A stretch of 64,000 nt of DNA from JAGOTP01 sp964567995. GTDB lineage: Bacteria > Patescibacteriota > Patescibacteriia > 2-12-FULL-60-25. The notes below the pieces were generated by a model. It did not search any database. It was not told the origin of the DNA and was given only the letters and a program-made list of their open reading frames with translations. Below, one piece after another: positions 25,471 through 33,292 of the stretch; the stretch's first letter is position 1, and each line of letters starts with the position of its first letter. The stretch is taken from positions 87,188 through 151,187 of the forward strand of contig CAZMOB010000004.1 in assembly GCA_964567995.1 (NCBI GenBank). Direction: 5' to 3'. The position numbers and the translations under genes were made by a program.

Positions 25471-27549
25471 TTATGAACCTATTTTCTTCAAAAACGCCTC
25501 TTCATCCAAAATCGTCACGCCTAATTTTTGCGCTTTTTCATATTTCGACCCTGGCTCTGCACCGACCACTACGAACGACGTCTTTTTGGAGACACTTTCT
25601 CCCACATCTCCCCCAAGCGCGCGAATTCGCTCCTTAGCGGCTTCACGTCCGATCGAAACGAGCGACCCAGTTAGCACCCAGCTCGTGCCGCTCAGAGGCA
25701 AATTGGCACGGTCTTGAATGACGATGGCCTGTGGTTTGACGTGTGCGAGCAAACGTTCAAGACGAGCTTTTTCCTGAGGATCATTCAGAAATTCGACAAT
25801 TGCTTCTGCTACCACGTCTCCAATCCCATCAATCTGCAGCAAGGCCGCCTGATCCGCCTGACGGAAACGCTCGATCGAACCGAAGGCCCGAGCCAAATCG
25901 AGCGCCGTTTCTGCCCCGACATGTCGAATTCCAAGACCCATCAAGAAGCGTTCAAGCGGCGGCTCACGGTGAACCTGGATCTCTGCCACCAATTTTTTGG
26001 CAGAGAGCTCCGCAAACCCTTCGAGCGGCTCCAAATCACCTGGCACGAGCTCATAGAGATCGGCCGGCTCACGAGCAAGGCCTTCTTGCAGAAGCTGTTC
26101 CACAATTTTATCGCCCAACCCGCGAATATCTAAGGCCGTACGGCTTGCGAAGTGGAGCAATCGCGCCATCTCTTGAGCAAAACAGTTCTTATTGGGACAG
26201 ATCGTTGCAACCTCACCCTCGCGACGAAGAACGTCCGCTCCACACATCGGACACTGTTTCGGCATGCGAAAGGCTTTTTCTTTGCCCGTTCGAAGCTTAG
26301 GCAACACTTGAATCACTTTTGGAATGATGTCCCCGGCTTTTTCGACGATCACCGTATCCCCGATTTTGAGACCAAGACGCTTGATTTCATCCTCGTTATG
26401 CAAACTAGCGTGCGTCACGGTTGTTCCAGCTAAGGTTACCGCATCCATCACCGCTACAGGCGTCAGAGCACCCGTCCGCCCGACGGAGACGCGAATTTCA
26501 CGCACCACGGTCGTCCCCTGTTCGGCGGCATACTTCCAAGCCATGGCACCACGCGGAGTCTTCCCAACCACGCCGAGACGCTCGAACAGTGCATCGTTAT
26601 TCACGTTCACGACCAGACCATCGATCTGATAGGGCAACCGATCGCGCTTCTTGCCAATTTCTTCCATGAATTGCTCGACTCCTTCAAGCGTCGCACAAGC
26701 GCGTGTCAGCGGATTCCCTGGAATCCCAAACAACGTCATGAGCGCATGCGCCTGTTCGTGCTTCGTCAGACCGAAGTCACCAAACAGATGCCAGCCACTA
26801 AAAGACAAGCCACGCTCAGCAGCCAGCTTTGGATCAAGTTGGCGGATTCCTCCAGCAGCCGCATTCCGCGGATTCGCAAAGGGTTCCTCGCCGCGAGCAA
26901 GTAATACTTTATTTAACTTCTCAAGTTGCTTCCTTAATAAATAGACTTCTCCACGCAATTCGGTCCGGCCACGTAACGCATTTTTTACAAATCCCTTCAG
27001 CGGTTCAGGCCGTTCAAGCTTGTACGTTTTCGCAAATGCATCGACCTCCTGATCCGTTGGTCGTCGTAACTGCAGTGGTAACGCTTCAATCGTACGAATG
27101 TTATGCGTGACGTCCTCGCCGACGCGCCCATCGCCGCGCGTCGCCGCGTAGCTCAAACGCCCATCTTGGTAGACGATCGAGACGGCTAATCCGTCGAGTT
27201 TCACCTCAGCAAAAAAATCAAACACCGCACCAGGCTCAAGGCGCTTCAAACGATCCAACCATTGTTCCGCTTCTTCTCGGTTGAATACATCCTCCAACGA
27301 GCGCATGGGAACCTGGTGCGGAATCTTCACAAACCCCTCGAGCGGCTTCCCGGCCACCCGCTGTGTCGGTGAGTCGGGCGTCACTAAATCGGGATAATCC
27401 TGCTCCAATTTGAATAGCTCATGCTTCAAAGAATCCAATGCGGCCTCGCTGATCGAAAGCGCATCCAAAACATGGTATTCATAGCGGTATCGATCGATCT
27501 CCTGACGGAGAACGAGAATACGCTTGGCGGCTTCAGCGTGACTCAACAT
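25471..27549 (-). CDS. ligA: NAD-dependent DNA ligase
   Basis: 692 residues from the ATG at 27549 ('MLSHAEAAKRILVL'), close to the usual ~670; in-frame codons upstream reach 27789 but are not conserved. The adenylation Lys is K117 in 'EVKLDG'. An OB fold, a C4 zinc finger ('CPMCGAD' and 'CPNKNC'), an HhH array ('IRGLGDKIVEQL', 'IRHVGAETALDLA') and a C-terminal BRCT domain ('SKKTSFVVVGAEPGSKYEKA') follow in order. It seals nicks in replication and repair. A TACACT box lies 9 bases before the ATG. Confidence 0.97.
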   Translation of the reverse strand: MLSHAEAAKRILVLRQEIDRYRYEYHVLDALSISEAALDSLKHELFKLEQDYPDLVTPDSPTQRVAGKPLEGFVKIPHQVPMRSLEDVFNREEAEQWLDRLKRLEPGAVFDFFAEVKLDGLAVSIVYQDGRLSYAATRGDGRVGEDVTHNIRTIEALPLQLRRPTDQEVDAFAKTYKLERPEPLKGFVKNALRGRTELRGEVYLLRKQLEKLNKVLLARGEEPFANPRNAAAGGIRQLDPKLAAERGLSFSGWHLFGDFGLTKHEQAHALMTLFGIPGNPLTRACATLEGVEQFMEEIGKKRDRLPYQIDGLVVNVNNDALFERLGVVGKTPRGAMAWKYAAEQGTTVVREIRVSVGRTGALTPVAVMDAVTLAGTTVTHASLHNEDEIKRLGLKIGDTVIVEKAGDIIPKVIQVLPKLRTGKEKAFRMPKQCPMCGADVLRREGEVATICPNKNCFAQEMARLLHFASRTALDIRGLGDKIVEQLLQEGLAREPADLYELVPGDLEPLEGFAELSAKKLVAEIQVHREPPLERFLMGLGIRHVGAETALDLARAFGSIERFRQADQAALLQIDGIGDVVAEAIVEFLNDPQEKARLERLLAHVKPQAIVIQDRANLPLSGTSWVLTGSLVSIGREAAKERIRALGGDVGESVSKKTSFVVVGAEPGSKYEKAQKLGVTILDEEAFLKKIGS

Positions 27550-27613
27550 AGCTCCAGGAGTGTAGCAGACCGAGCTTTTTCGTAGAACTGAGGAAATTTG
27601 ATAGAGTACACAT

Positions 27614-28720
27614 ATGAAATCTAGTTCACACATTCTATCGAGTATCAGTATCGGTTTGGGGCTTTTGGCCCTTGTTGTGTCCTGCCTAGCCCTAGCAAGA
27701 GCCAAGCGTCCAACCAACTCACCTGAAAACTCGTTACCAAGCGTCGACGTCTCACAGCAGTCCAATAGAGATCCGTCTCCAGTCGTCATATCGACGGATG
27801 ATCTCCCAGATCTTCACACGCTCGGTTTTGTAGCTGAAGATTGTCCAAATCAAGAACCGGAAGTATATGTTCGTACTCAACAATTCATTTTATTCCACGA
27901 AGTGTGTGCCAATGCCGATGGCACCATCTGGAAATACGACATCACAGCCAATACGCTCCGAAAACAAGAGGTTCACTTGTTCCTGTTTGGAGGAGCTAAC
28001 TTCCCTGGATCTAACTTTTCTTTCAATAAACGATATCAAATCGTCTTAGGGCCAAGAGAAGCGGATAATGAAGTACGAACGCTGCAGGTAAAAGATTTTT
28101 TCTCTGATATGGAAAAGGAAACTGATCCATTGCCTGCTTCCCTTACCTATCGAAACAATGATTCGGAATACTATGGAAGTCCGTATGGAATCATCACATG
28201 GACAGAAGACGGATGGGCTTACGCCGAGGTATATGGGGCTATGCCAAAAAGTACCTTCGGCGATCAACGATTTCCTTTGCTAAAGCAATTTGTTGATCTA
28301 CACATGGAAGAAAACGGAGGAGTCAACGCCCTGCCCGTCCCTTCAGGAACCGAGTTGAATGCAACCACGACTATTCTTGTATCTACAAAGGATGCTATGA
28401 CTTACTGTAACGGAGCGGACATGGATAGTGCTGGCTACCGACAGACGATCACAAAAAAGCAAGATCTACGCGTCCCTATGAACCAGACGGTTATCGAACG
28501 CGCACGTTCTGTCATAGCAGCAACCAGCGGTTCATGCGGAGGTGCAATCGATATTTCAAAAATAACTCTTAAGGACAAGGTTATTCATATCCCTCCCTTT
28601 GACGGCTGGGCCGGGGTATCCATCGCGATGTGCAGCTGCAAACCAACACTCGAAGTCAATGTACTCCACGTGCCAGGTATCGAACGGGTCGTATGGGACA
28701 CGTTTTCCGAAACGCACTGA
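27614..28720 (+). CDS. Uncharacterised membrane-anchored/secreted protein
   Basis: Not recognised. 368 residues with an N-terminal membrane segment (about 8-30), a Pro/Ser/Asn-rich linker and a mixed alpha/beta extracytoplasmic domain. Cysteines are spread along it ('DCPNQEPEV', 'HEVCANADG', 'GSCGGAID', 'AMCSCKP'), consistent with disulfides made by the DsbA-like proteins. It diverges from ligA; the box TAGAGT ends 6 bases before the ATG, suggesting a leaderless transcript. A bidirectional terminator follows. Confidence 0.65.
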   Translation: MKSSSHILSSISIGLGLLALVVSCLALARAKRPTNSPENSLPSVDVSQQSNRDPSPVVISTDDLPDLHTLGFVAEDCPNQEPEVYVRTQQFILFHEVCANADGTIWKYDITANTLRKQEVHLFLFGGANFPGSNFSFNKRYQIVLGPREADNEVRTLQVKDFFSDMEKETDPLPASLTYRNNDSEYYGSPYGIITWTEDGWAYAEVYGAMPKSTFGDQRFPLLKQFVDLHMEENGGVNALPVPSGTELNATTTILVSTKDAMTYCNGADMDSAGYRQTITKKQDLRVPMNQTVIERARSVIAATSGSCGGAIDISKITLKDKVIHIPPFDGWAGVSIAMCSCKPTLEVNVLHVPGIERVVWDTFSETH

Positions 28721-28729
28721 AATAAAACC

Positions 28730-28754
28730 AAAAAGACCCGAGGAGGGTCTTTTT
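28730..28754. terminator. Bidirectional rho-independent terminator
   Basis: A perfect 10-bp stem AAAAAGACCC / GGGTCTTTTT with a 5-base loop sits between two convergent genes. It has A- and T-runs on both sides, so it can stop transcription from the 27.6-kb gene and from the pilin operon. Confidence 0.92.
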
Positions 28755-28784
28755 GAATGGAACCAAGGAGTGGAATTGAACCAT

Positions 28785-29255
28785 TTATTTCAACAGCTCG
28801 TCCCGGTCAATCCCATTCGAATGGAGATAATAGATGTTCGCTTTACCAAATTCCGTATCACTTTCTGTTTGGAAACGGATGGAATAACCGTTCGGACCGC
28901 CTTTATAGGCATAGAATTCACCAACTTTTGGTCCGGTTGGGACAAGTGGCAAGAACACCGTACCCGCCGCTTCGGCTTTTGACTGGAACCCATTGCTCGT
29001 AAGAACTTCCGTCTTTGTAGCGGCTTGGCCCAAGAGAACGCCATCCGTTGCGGGATAGGTCGCCTTTTCAAGCCAGTAGAGCTGGAGCGCTGAGCGGACG
29101 GTACTCATATTCGCCAAACGCTGCGCATCACGCGTCCGAGCTCGGGCACTATTCAAGGAAACGGCAGCGAAGGCAGCCAAAAGGCCAATCATAGCGAGTA
29201 CAATCAGACCTTCCAGCAGGGTAAAACCAGGGCGACTTGTTCGAAAAAAGGACAT
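28785..29255 (-). CDS. Type IV pilin/pseudopilin-like protein
   Basis: A 156-residue prepilin. The type III signal peptide is 'SRPG|FTLLEGLIVLAMIG', with the cleavage Gly at residue 10, Phe at +1 and Glu at +5, followed by the hydrophobic N-terminal helix. The next segment, 'SARARTRDAQRLANMSTVRS', matches GspG/PilA-type pseudopilins. It would be processed by a prepilin peptidase and assembled into a pilus or secretion pseudopilus. It is the last gene of the operon with pilM. Confidence 0.9.
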   Translation of the reverse strand: MSFFRTSRPGFTLLEGLIVLAMIGLLAAFAAVSLNSARARTRDAQRLANMSTVRSALQLYWLEKATYPATDGVLLGQAATKTEVLTSNGFQSKAEAAGTVFLPLVPTGPKVGEFYAYKGGPNGYSIRFQTESDTEFGKANIYYLHSNGIDRDELLK

Positions 29256-29264
29256 AGAAAAAAG

Positions 29265-29657
29265 TTAGGCGGAGCGAGCTGGTACCTGACGCCAGACCTG
29301 AAGCAATCGCTCCGCGATCGAGTGAATGGTATGGTGTGGTTTAATAAAATAATCTTCGACGCCGTGCGCTCGACAGCGCTCAACATCTTCACGCGTTCCG
29401 AGACGAGTCAAGATATAGACAGGAACACGTGCCGTTGCCGCCTCTGCCCGAATCGCTTCTAACAACTGATAACCGTCCAGACGCGGCAAGACGAGTTCCA
29501 TCACAACGAGATCAAATGGCTCACGAGATAAGAGTTCCCACCCTTCTTGACCATGTGCTGCGTGAACCACTTCAAAACCCGCTCGTCGCAGTTGACGAGT
29601 AGCGCAAGCGGCGAAAAACGGATCAGGTTCCGTGAGAAGTAAACGGGGGGAGTTCAT
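29265..29657 (-). CDS. CheY-like receiver domain with Glu at the phosphorylation site
   Basis: A 130-residue single-domain response regulator. The overall pattern fits: 'TEPDPFF' (acidic pocket), 'FDLVVMELVLPRLDGY', 'VPVYILTRLG' (Thr84), 'DYFIKP' (Lys106). The phospho-acceptor Asp is replaced by Glu54 in 'MELVLP', and the acidic pair is reduced (Glu-Pro in place of Asp-Asp). It should not be phosphorylated normally and may mimic the active state. It overlaps the MshEN-like gene by 4 bases in the pilM operon, so it probably regulates type IV pili by protein contact. Confidence 0.88.
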   Translation of the reverse strand: MNSPRLLLTEPDPFFAACATRQLRRAGFEVVHAAHGQEGWELLSREPFDLVVMELVLPRLDGYQLLEAIRAEAATARVPVYILTRLGTREDVERCRAHGVEDYFIKPHHTIHSIAERLLQVWRQVPARSA

Positions 29658-30736
29658 ACGCTATAGATGGACCAAGCCATTCCGTGCGGCGTCGACTGAC
29701 CGATACAGGCTGCATATTCAACATGTGCCTGATCCGCGGCCCGTTCCCAGTCTTTCAATTCAGATACGGAGCGCAAGCAGACCGTTCCAGGATACCCGGC
29801 GAGCGTCAGATGGAACAGCTCTTCTCGTTCGCCTGTTTCCGATGAAGCAATCCAACGTTTCCCGGCTCGCCAATCCTCAGTCGCCTGGCTCACATGAGTC
29901 TCTGGCCAGTGTTTAAGTACATCGCCCTGTTCATCCAGCACAAAGACCAGTTTCCCTTGTTCAAAGAAGGTTTGGAAGGCGTCTGTCCAATCACGAACCG
30001 GATGCTCTGCTTCATCAGAGACAGCGGCTTCGGCCTGGCGAGATCGTGTCAGTTCGATGTTGGCATGCCGATGGTGCTGTTTATGATGTCGCACGTGAAC
30101 TCCAGATTCACTCGAACGACGCGCCAAACGCATGTGCAGAGCCGGCATCCAAGCAGCTGGAACCGTTATTGCCTTCTGACGCGGATGAACAACCGCTCCG
30201 GCCGAAACGAGCGTAAGCGCCTGTTCACGCTCCACACGTTCAACCAAGGAACGGGCATAACGCGCCAAGGCATATGACGAGGAACGGGACTCATCCAGCG
30301 TTCGCAACCATCGATCGGCAACCGACGGGACAACATAGACAAAATCCAACCTCCATCCCTGTTCAACAGCTAACGCTTCGAGCGCCGAGCGAATATCTTG
30401 ATCCCATGGATCGGTCAATCCGATACGCCAGTGCTTTGGTGCAACCTTCTGAGGAATAACTCGCCAAGCCAATACGGTCTCACATTCAAGTCCTGGCGGA
30501 AGAACTTGTTCCTCTATTTTAGGAACAAGAAGTGGCAAACCGCTCGCTTCCGTGAGCCAGTCGGCAAAACGGTCGGCCGGGATCAATCCCGTCCCCACCA
30601 ACGCTTGCTCGAAGGATAATTCGTGACGCAATAGATCTTCGATGACTGGCACCGCCTGAGCGGACACTTCATGGCGACGCACCGCCTCCGCGAGGAGGTG
30701 TTCACGAACCAAGACGGGTACAGCGTGATTCGCCAT
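29654..30736 (-). CDS. Standalone MshEN/GspE-N-like protein of the pilus operon
   Basis: 360 residues. The N-terminal part ('FEQALVGTGLIPADRFADWL' and 'GLPLLVPKIEEQVLPPG') resembles the MshEN/GspE N-terminal domain that precedes the ATPase in type II secretion and pilus motors. No Walker A or B motif is present, so there is no motor domain. In PilB/MshE this module binds cyclic di-GMP or the platform protein; either role is possible here. A basic His-rich stretch occurs near residues 205-225. It lies 8 bases after pilM and overlaps the receiver gene. Confidence 0.65.
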   Translation of the reverse strand: MANHAVPVLVREHLLAEAVRRHEVSAQAVPVIEDLLRHELSFEQALVGTGLIPADRFADWLTEASGLPLLVPKIEEQVLPPGLECETVLAWRVIPQKVAPKHWRIGLTDPWDQDIRSALEALAVEQGWRLDFVYVVPSVADRWLRTLDESRSSSYALARYARSLVERVEREQALTLVSAGAVVHPRQKAITVPAAWMPALHMRLARRSSESGVHVRHHKQHHRHANIELTRSRQAEAAVSDEAEHPVRDWTDAFQTFFEQGKLVFVLDEQGDVLKHWPETHVSQATEDWRAGKRWIASSETGEREELFHLTLAGYPGTVCLRSVSELKDWERAADQAHVEYAACIGQSTPHGMAWSIYSV

Positions 30737-30744
30737 GGGAAAAA

Positions 30745-31815
30745 CTAGGCATCCACCTCGCGCATCGCGCAGCCGATTGCAACAGCATAGCGCGGCCCAA
30801 GCTCATCCAAAACAGGTCGCAGATCCGCTGGATAGACCACGCGCGCCCATGGATCACCCAAGTAGGTATTGATGTTCAATTCTTGCGTCAGATATTCGGA
30901 TAAGCGCGGCAAGAGCGATGAACCACCCGTCAGAATGATTTTTTCAATACGTTTGTTGGCGCTCTCCCCGTCCTGCGATTGGTAAAGGTTGATCGAGTAA
31001 CGAATCTCTTCGAGAATCGGTTTGATCAACACCCCAAGAATCGGCCGAAGATCGCCCGTTGGGGTGAAGCCCTGCATGGATTTGATGTCACGCTTCATGG
31101 TCTCTGCCTGATCGATCGGAATGCCGAGCGTTCGCGCGATCGTCTGGCTAATGGCGTTTCCACCGGTTCCGATCGAACGAATGACGAAGGGCACACCTTT
31201 TTCAACGACCATGACGTTGGTCCGAAGCGAACCGATATCGAGCAATAAAATCGTCGATTTATCCTTCCCAATAAGGGAACGAATCTCCGCAAACCCTTCC
31301 GTTTCTAAAGCGACCGCTTCGAGGCCAGCTAACTTGAACAGTTCTGTATACTTGCTCACCAACGATTTCGGCGCCGCCGAGACCAGAACGCGCGTCGACG
31401 CTTTGGCGACTTCGGTTTTTTCGATCTTGTCGATGACTTTCAAGTCCACGGCGGCTTCTTCAATTGGCCATGGCAACAATTTTTTCACCTGAGCAAACGC
31501 CAGATCTTTCACCTCCTTCTCTTCAATACTCGGCACGCTCAAGACCGTTGAGAATACAGACGATAACGGCAACGCCGCCGCTACCTTTTTGGTCGTTGCT
31601 CGCGCCTTCGCCAGCATTTGCTTCAAGATCTCAGCCGTTCCGGGTGCATCATTCAGCATGGATTTGTCCAAACTGTCCGATGGCATGTTGACGTAAGCAT
31701 ACGTTACCAGTCGAGCACGCCCTTTTTCGTTGCGTAACTCAACCAATTTCATCCCACCATAGCCAAGATCAAGGCCAAGATAACTACTCTTCTCTGGAGA
31801 GGAAAAAAGACCCAT
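30745..31815 (-). CDS. pilM: Type IV pilus assembly protein PilM
   Basis: 356 residues from the ATG at 31815 ('MGLFSSPEKSSYLGLDLGYG'). It is an actin-like ATPase of the PilM/FtsA type: phosphate-1 'LGLDLGYGGMKLVEL', phosphate-2 'ILLLDIGSLRTNVMVVE', adenosine loop 'KIILTGGSSLLPRLSEYL'. PilM links the cytoplasmic pilus motor to PilN/PilO. PilN and PilO are not in the window. It leads an operon with an MshEN-like protein, a receiver and a pilin. An adjacent GC-rich cassette diverges from its promoter. Confidence 0.93.
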   Translation of the reverse strand: MGLFSSPEKSSYLGLDLGYGGMKLVELRNEKGRARLVTYAYVNMPSDSLDKSMLNDAPGTAEILKQMLAKARATTKKVAAALPLSSVFSTVLSVPSIEEKEVKDLAFAQVKKLLPWPIEEAAVDLKVIDKIEKTEVAKASTRVLVSAAPKSLVSKYTELFKLAGLEAVALETEGFAEIRSLIGKDKSTILLLDIGSLRTNVMVVEKGVPFVIRSIGTGGNAISQTIARTLGIPIDQAETMKRDIKSMQGFTPTGDLRPILGVLIKPILEEIRYSINLYQSQDGESANKRIEKIILTGGSSLLPRLSEYLTQELNINTYLGDPWARVVYPADLRPVLDELGPRYAVAIGCAMREVDA

Positions 31816-31826
31816 AGATAACGGGT

Positions 31827-31855
31827 AGAATAGCACAAGTTCCATGATGAATAAA
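31827..31855 (-). promoter_or_regulatory. Promoter of the pilM operon
   Basis: On the minus strand TTTATT (31850-31855) and TATTCT (31827-31832) are 17 bases apart, 11 bases before the ATG. This is a short-leader promoter of the backbone type. Confidence 0.5.
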
Positions 31856-31869
31856 AACCAACCGATTGA

Positions 31870-31898
31870 TTGACATTTTTGCTCTTTTTTGCTATAAA
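31870..31898 (+). promoter_or_regulatory. Near-consensus sigma70 promoter of the 32-kb cassette
   Basis: TTGACA (31870-31875), a spacer of exactly 17 bases and TATAAA (31893-31898): the best promoter match in the window. The ~57-base leader that follows contains a nested hairpin: CGCTCAC/GTGAGCG (31903-31909 and 31944-31950) encloses GTGGA/TCCAC (31919-31931). A GTGGGG tract sits just after it, before the ATG. Confidence 0.8.
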
Positions 31899-31961
31899 CA
31901 AGCGCTCACAACCCTCTGGTGGATTGTCCACACGAAGCGCGTCGTGAGCGTGGGGTAAACA

Positions 31962-32792
31962 ATGTTCCAGAAGATCCGTTTCGTCCTCGCCGCCGCTCTC
32001 TTCACCCTCGCTTGCGTCTCCGCAGACGACAAGCCCACCACCACCGTCCAGGAGGGGTTCATCACCCCCATCGTGCCCCTGCCGGGAACGGACGCCATTC
32101 CGCCGACGGACGGCTGCAACCGGGGCGAGAACCGCGTAGGCCTCGTGGGAGTCAGCTTTCAGACCCCGTCGCTCCGATATCGGGCGTCCCCTGATACTCG
32201 ACCGACACCCGCTCTGAGCAGTACCGCCAACGCGCCGTGGACCCCCGAGCTCGTTCGAGCGCCCATTAGTTACTACTGGGAGTACCGGGATCTCGAGATC
32301 ACCACCTGGGGAACCAGCGTGGCCCAGCTCTGGCCGCTGCTCGAGGTCTACGAGAACACATCCCTGCACAACTTCCGCTACCCGACTGGCGGCTGGGGGT
32401 GGCTGACCGAAGAGCACCCGCTCTGGATGCGCTGGAAGCCGGGGCGGGACTCGTTCACCACGGACCGCTTCAGCAGCGCGCTCAGAACCTTGTACGGAGC
32501 TCACCAGTTCAGCTGGGGGACGGCGAGCGCGCAACGAGGAGGGTACCGACCGCCGTTCACCGGCATCTGGTCCGAACGCTGGCTCCTCCTTTGCGGGCAG
32601 GTTGAGCAGCCCGAGTGGGTGCTGCCCTATCTCAACATGCACTTGACGAAGTATCTGAAGGGGCGCTGGGTCGAAGGACTCACCCCCTCCGTCACCATCC
32701 GCCGACACCCGGCGGACGCGCGCTGCCCGCGCGTAACGTACAGCTGCCAAGAGCAGCTCGTGCCGCTGGTCATGGACCCCTGGGCGAACTGA
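31962..32792 (+). CDS. GC-rich orphan secreted protein (cassette 2)
   Basis: Unrecognised 276-residue protein. It starts with a signal peptide ('MFQKIRFVLAAALFTLACVS'); 'TLAC' could be a weak lipobox, or cleavage may follow 'VSA'. The mature part is rich in Trp, Pro and Tyr ('APISYYWEYRDLEITTWG', 'PTGGWGWLTEEHPLW') with a few Cys, and looks like a compact extracytoplasmic beta domain. In bases 32101-32160, 42 of 60 are G or C, against 31 of 60 in a comparable stretch of lepA. It has its own strong promoter, structured leader and 3' hairpin, and sits between pilM and rnhA. Confidence 0.65.
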   Translation: MFQKIRFVLAAALFTLACVSADDKPTTTVQEGFITPIVPLPGTDAIPPTDGCNRGENRVGLVGVSFQTPSLRYRASPDTRPTPALSSTANAPWTPELVRAPISYYWEYRDLEITTWGTSVAQLWPLLEVYENTSLHNFRYPTGGWGWLTEEHPLWMRWKPGRDSFTTDRFSSALRTLYGAHQFSWGTASAQRGGYRPPFTGIWSERWLLLCGQVEQPEWVLPYLNMHLTKYLKGRWVEGLTPSVTIRRHPADARCPRVTYSCQEQLVPLVMDPWAN

Positions 32793-32808
32793 AGATCATC
32801 CTCTAGCT

Positions 32809-32848
32809 CCACGAACCAGCGACATGTGTCGCCCTACTCGGTTCGTGG
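32809..32848 (+). terminator. Branched 3' hairpin of the 32-kb cassette
   Basis: CCACGAACC (32809-32817) pairs perfectly with GGTTCGTGG (32840-32848). A second palindrome, GCGACATGTGTCGC (32819-32832), lies inside. No T-run follows directly, so its role as terminator is uncertain. Confidence 0.5.
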
Positions 32849-32872
32849 GGCGACGCATATCTACACAGATTT

Positions 32873-33277
32873 TTATACTCCGCGATCCATCGCTTCATTC
32901 GCTAACGCATCTGCCGCTTTGTTGTATTCACGACGTACATGACGATACGAGACGCGTGGAAGCTGACGTTCAAACGCTTTCAATTCAGCAAAACGAACCT
33001 GTAAATCAGGATTTTTGACTCGATACTCACCGCGCGCTTGTTTGATCAATAATTCGCTATCGGCTACGACTTCAACGTGTTTTGCGCCTAAGACAACAGC
33101 TCGCTCCAAGCCGAGGATCACGGCTTTATACTCAGCCTGGTTGTTTGTTGCTTTCCCGAGAAACTTGGCATGCGTCTCCACCACTTCATTCGTATCGGCG
33201 TTTTCAATCACAACACCAATTCCAGCCGGGCCAGGATTCCCACGTGAGCCACCATCGGTACGGATAATCAAATTCAT
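32873..33277 (-). CDS. rnhA: Ribonuclease HI family protein
   Basis: A 134-residue RNase H fold. The four acidic active-site residues are visible: D8 in 'RTDGGSRGNPGPAG', E49 in 'NNQAEY', D73 in 'VADSELL' and D123 in 'NKAADALANEA'. It degrades RNA in RNA-DNA hybrids. The short form without a basic protrusion resembles archaeal/Sto-type enzymes. It follows recJ by 15 bases on the same strand, pairing two nucleic-acid-processing enzymes. Confidence 0.93.
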   Translation of the reverse strand: MNLIIRTDGGSRGNPGPAGIGVVIENADTNEVVETHAKFLGKATNNQAEYKAVILGLERAVVLGAKHVEVVADSELLIKQARGEYRVKNPDLQVRFAELKAFERQLPRVSYRHVRREYNKAADALANEAMDRGV

Positions 33278-33292
33278 AGAGGTAATCAGGAT

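Noticed and set aside
25471..27789. Longer LigA with an 80-residue N-terminal extension
   Set aside because: The extension is unlike LigA and would run over the divergent gene's start and both promoters. The ATG at 27549 gives standard LigA length and follows a TACACT box.
31749..32750. Long minus-strand reading frame (333 codons) opposite the 32-kb cassette gene
   Set aside because: GC-rich DNA gives long antisense frames by chance. The plus-strand frame has a near-consensus promoter and a signal peptide; the minus frame runs into the pilM start region and has neither.
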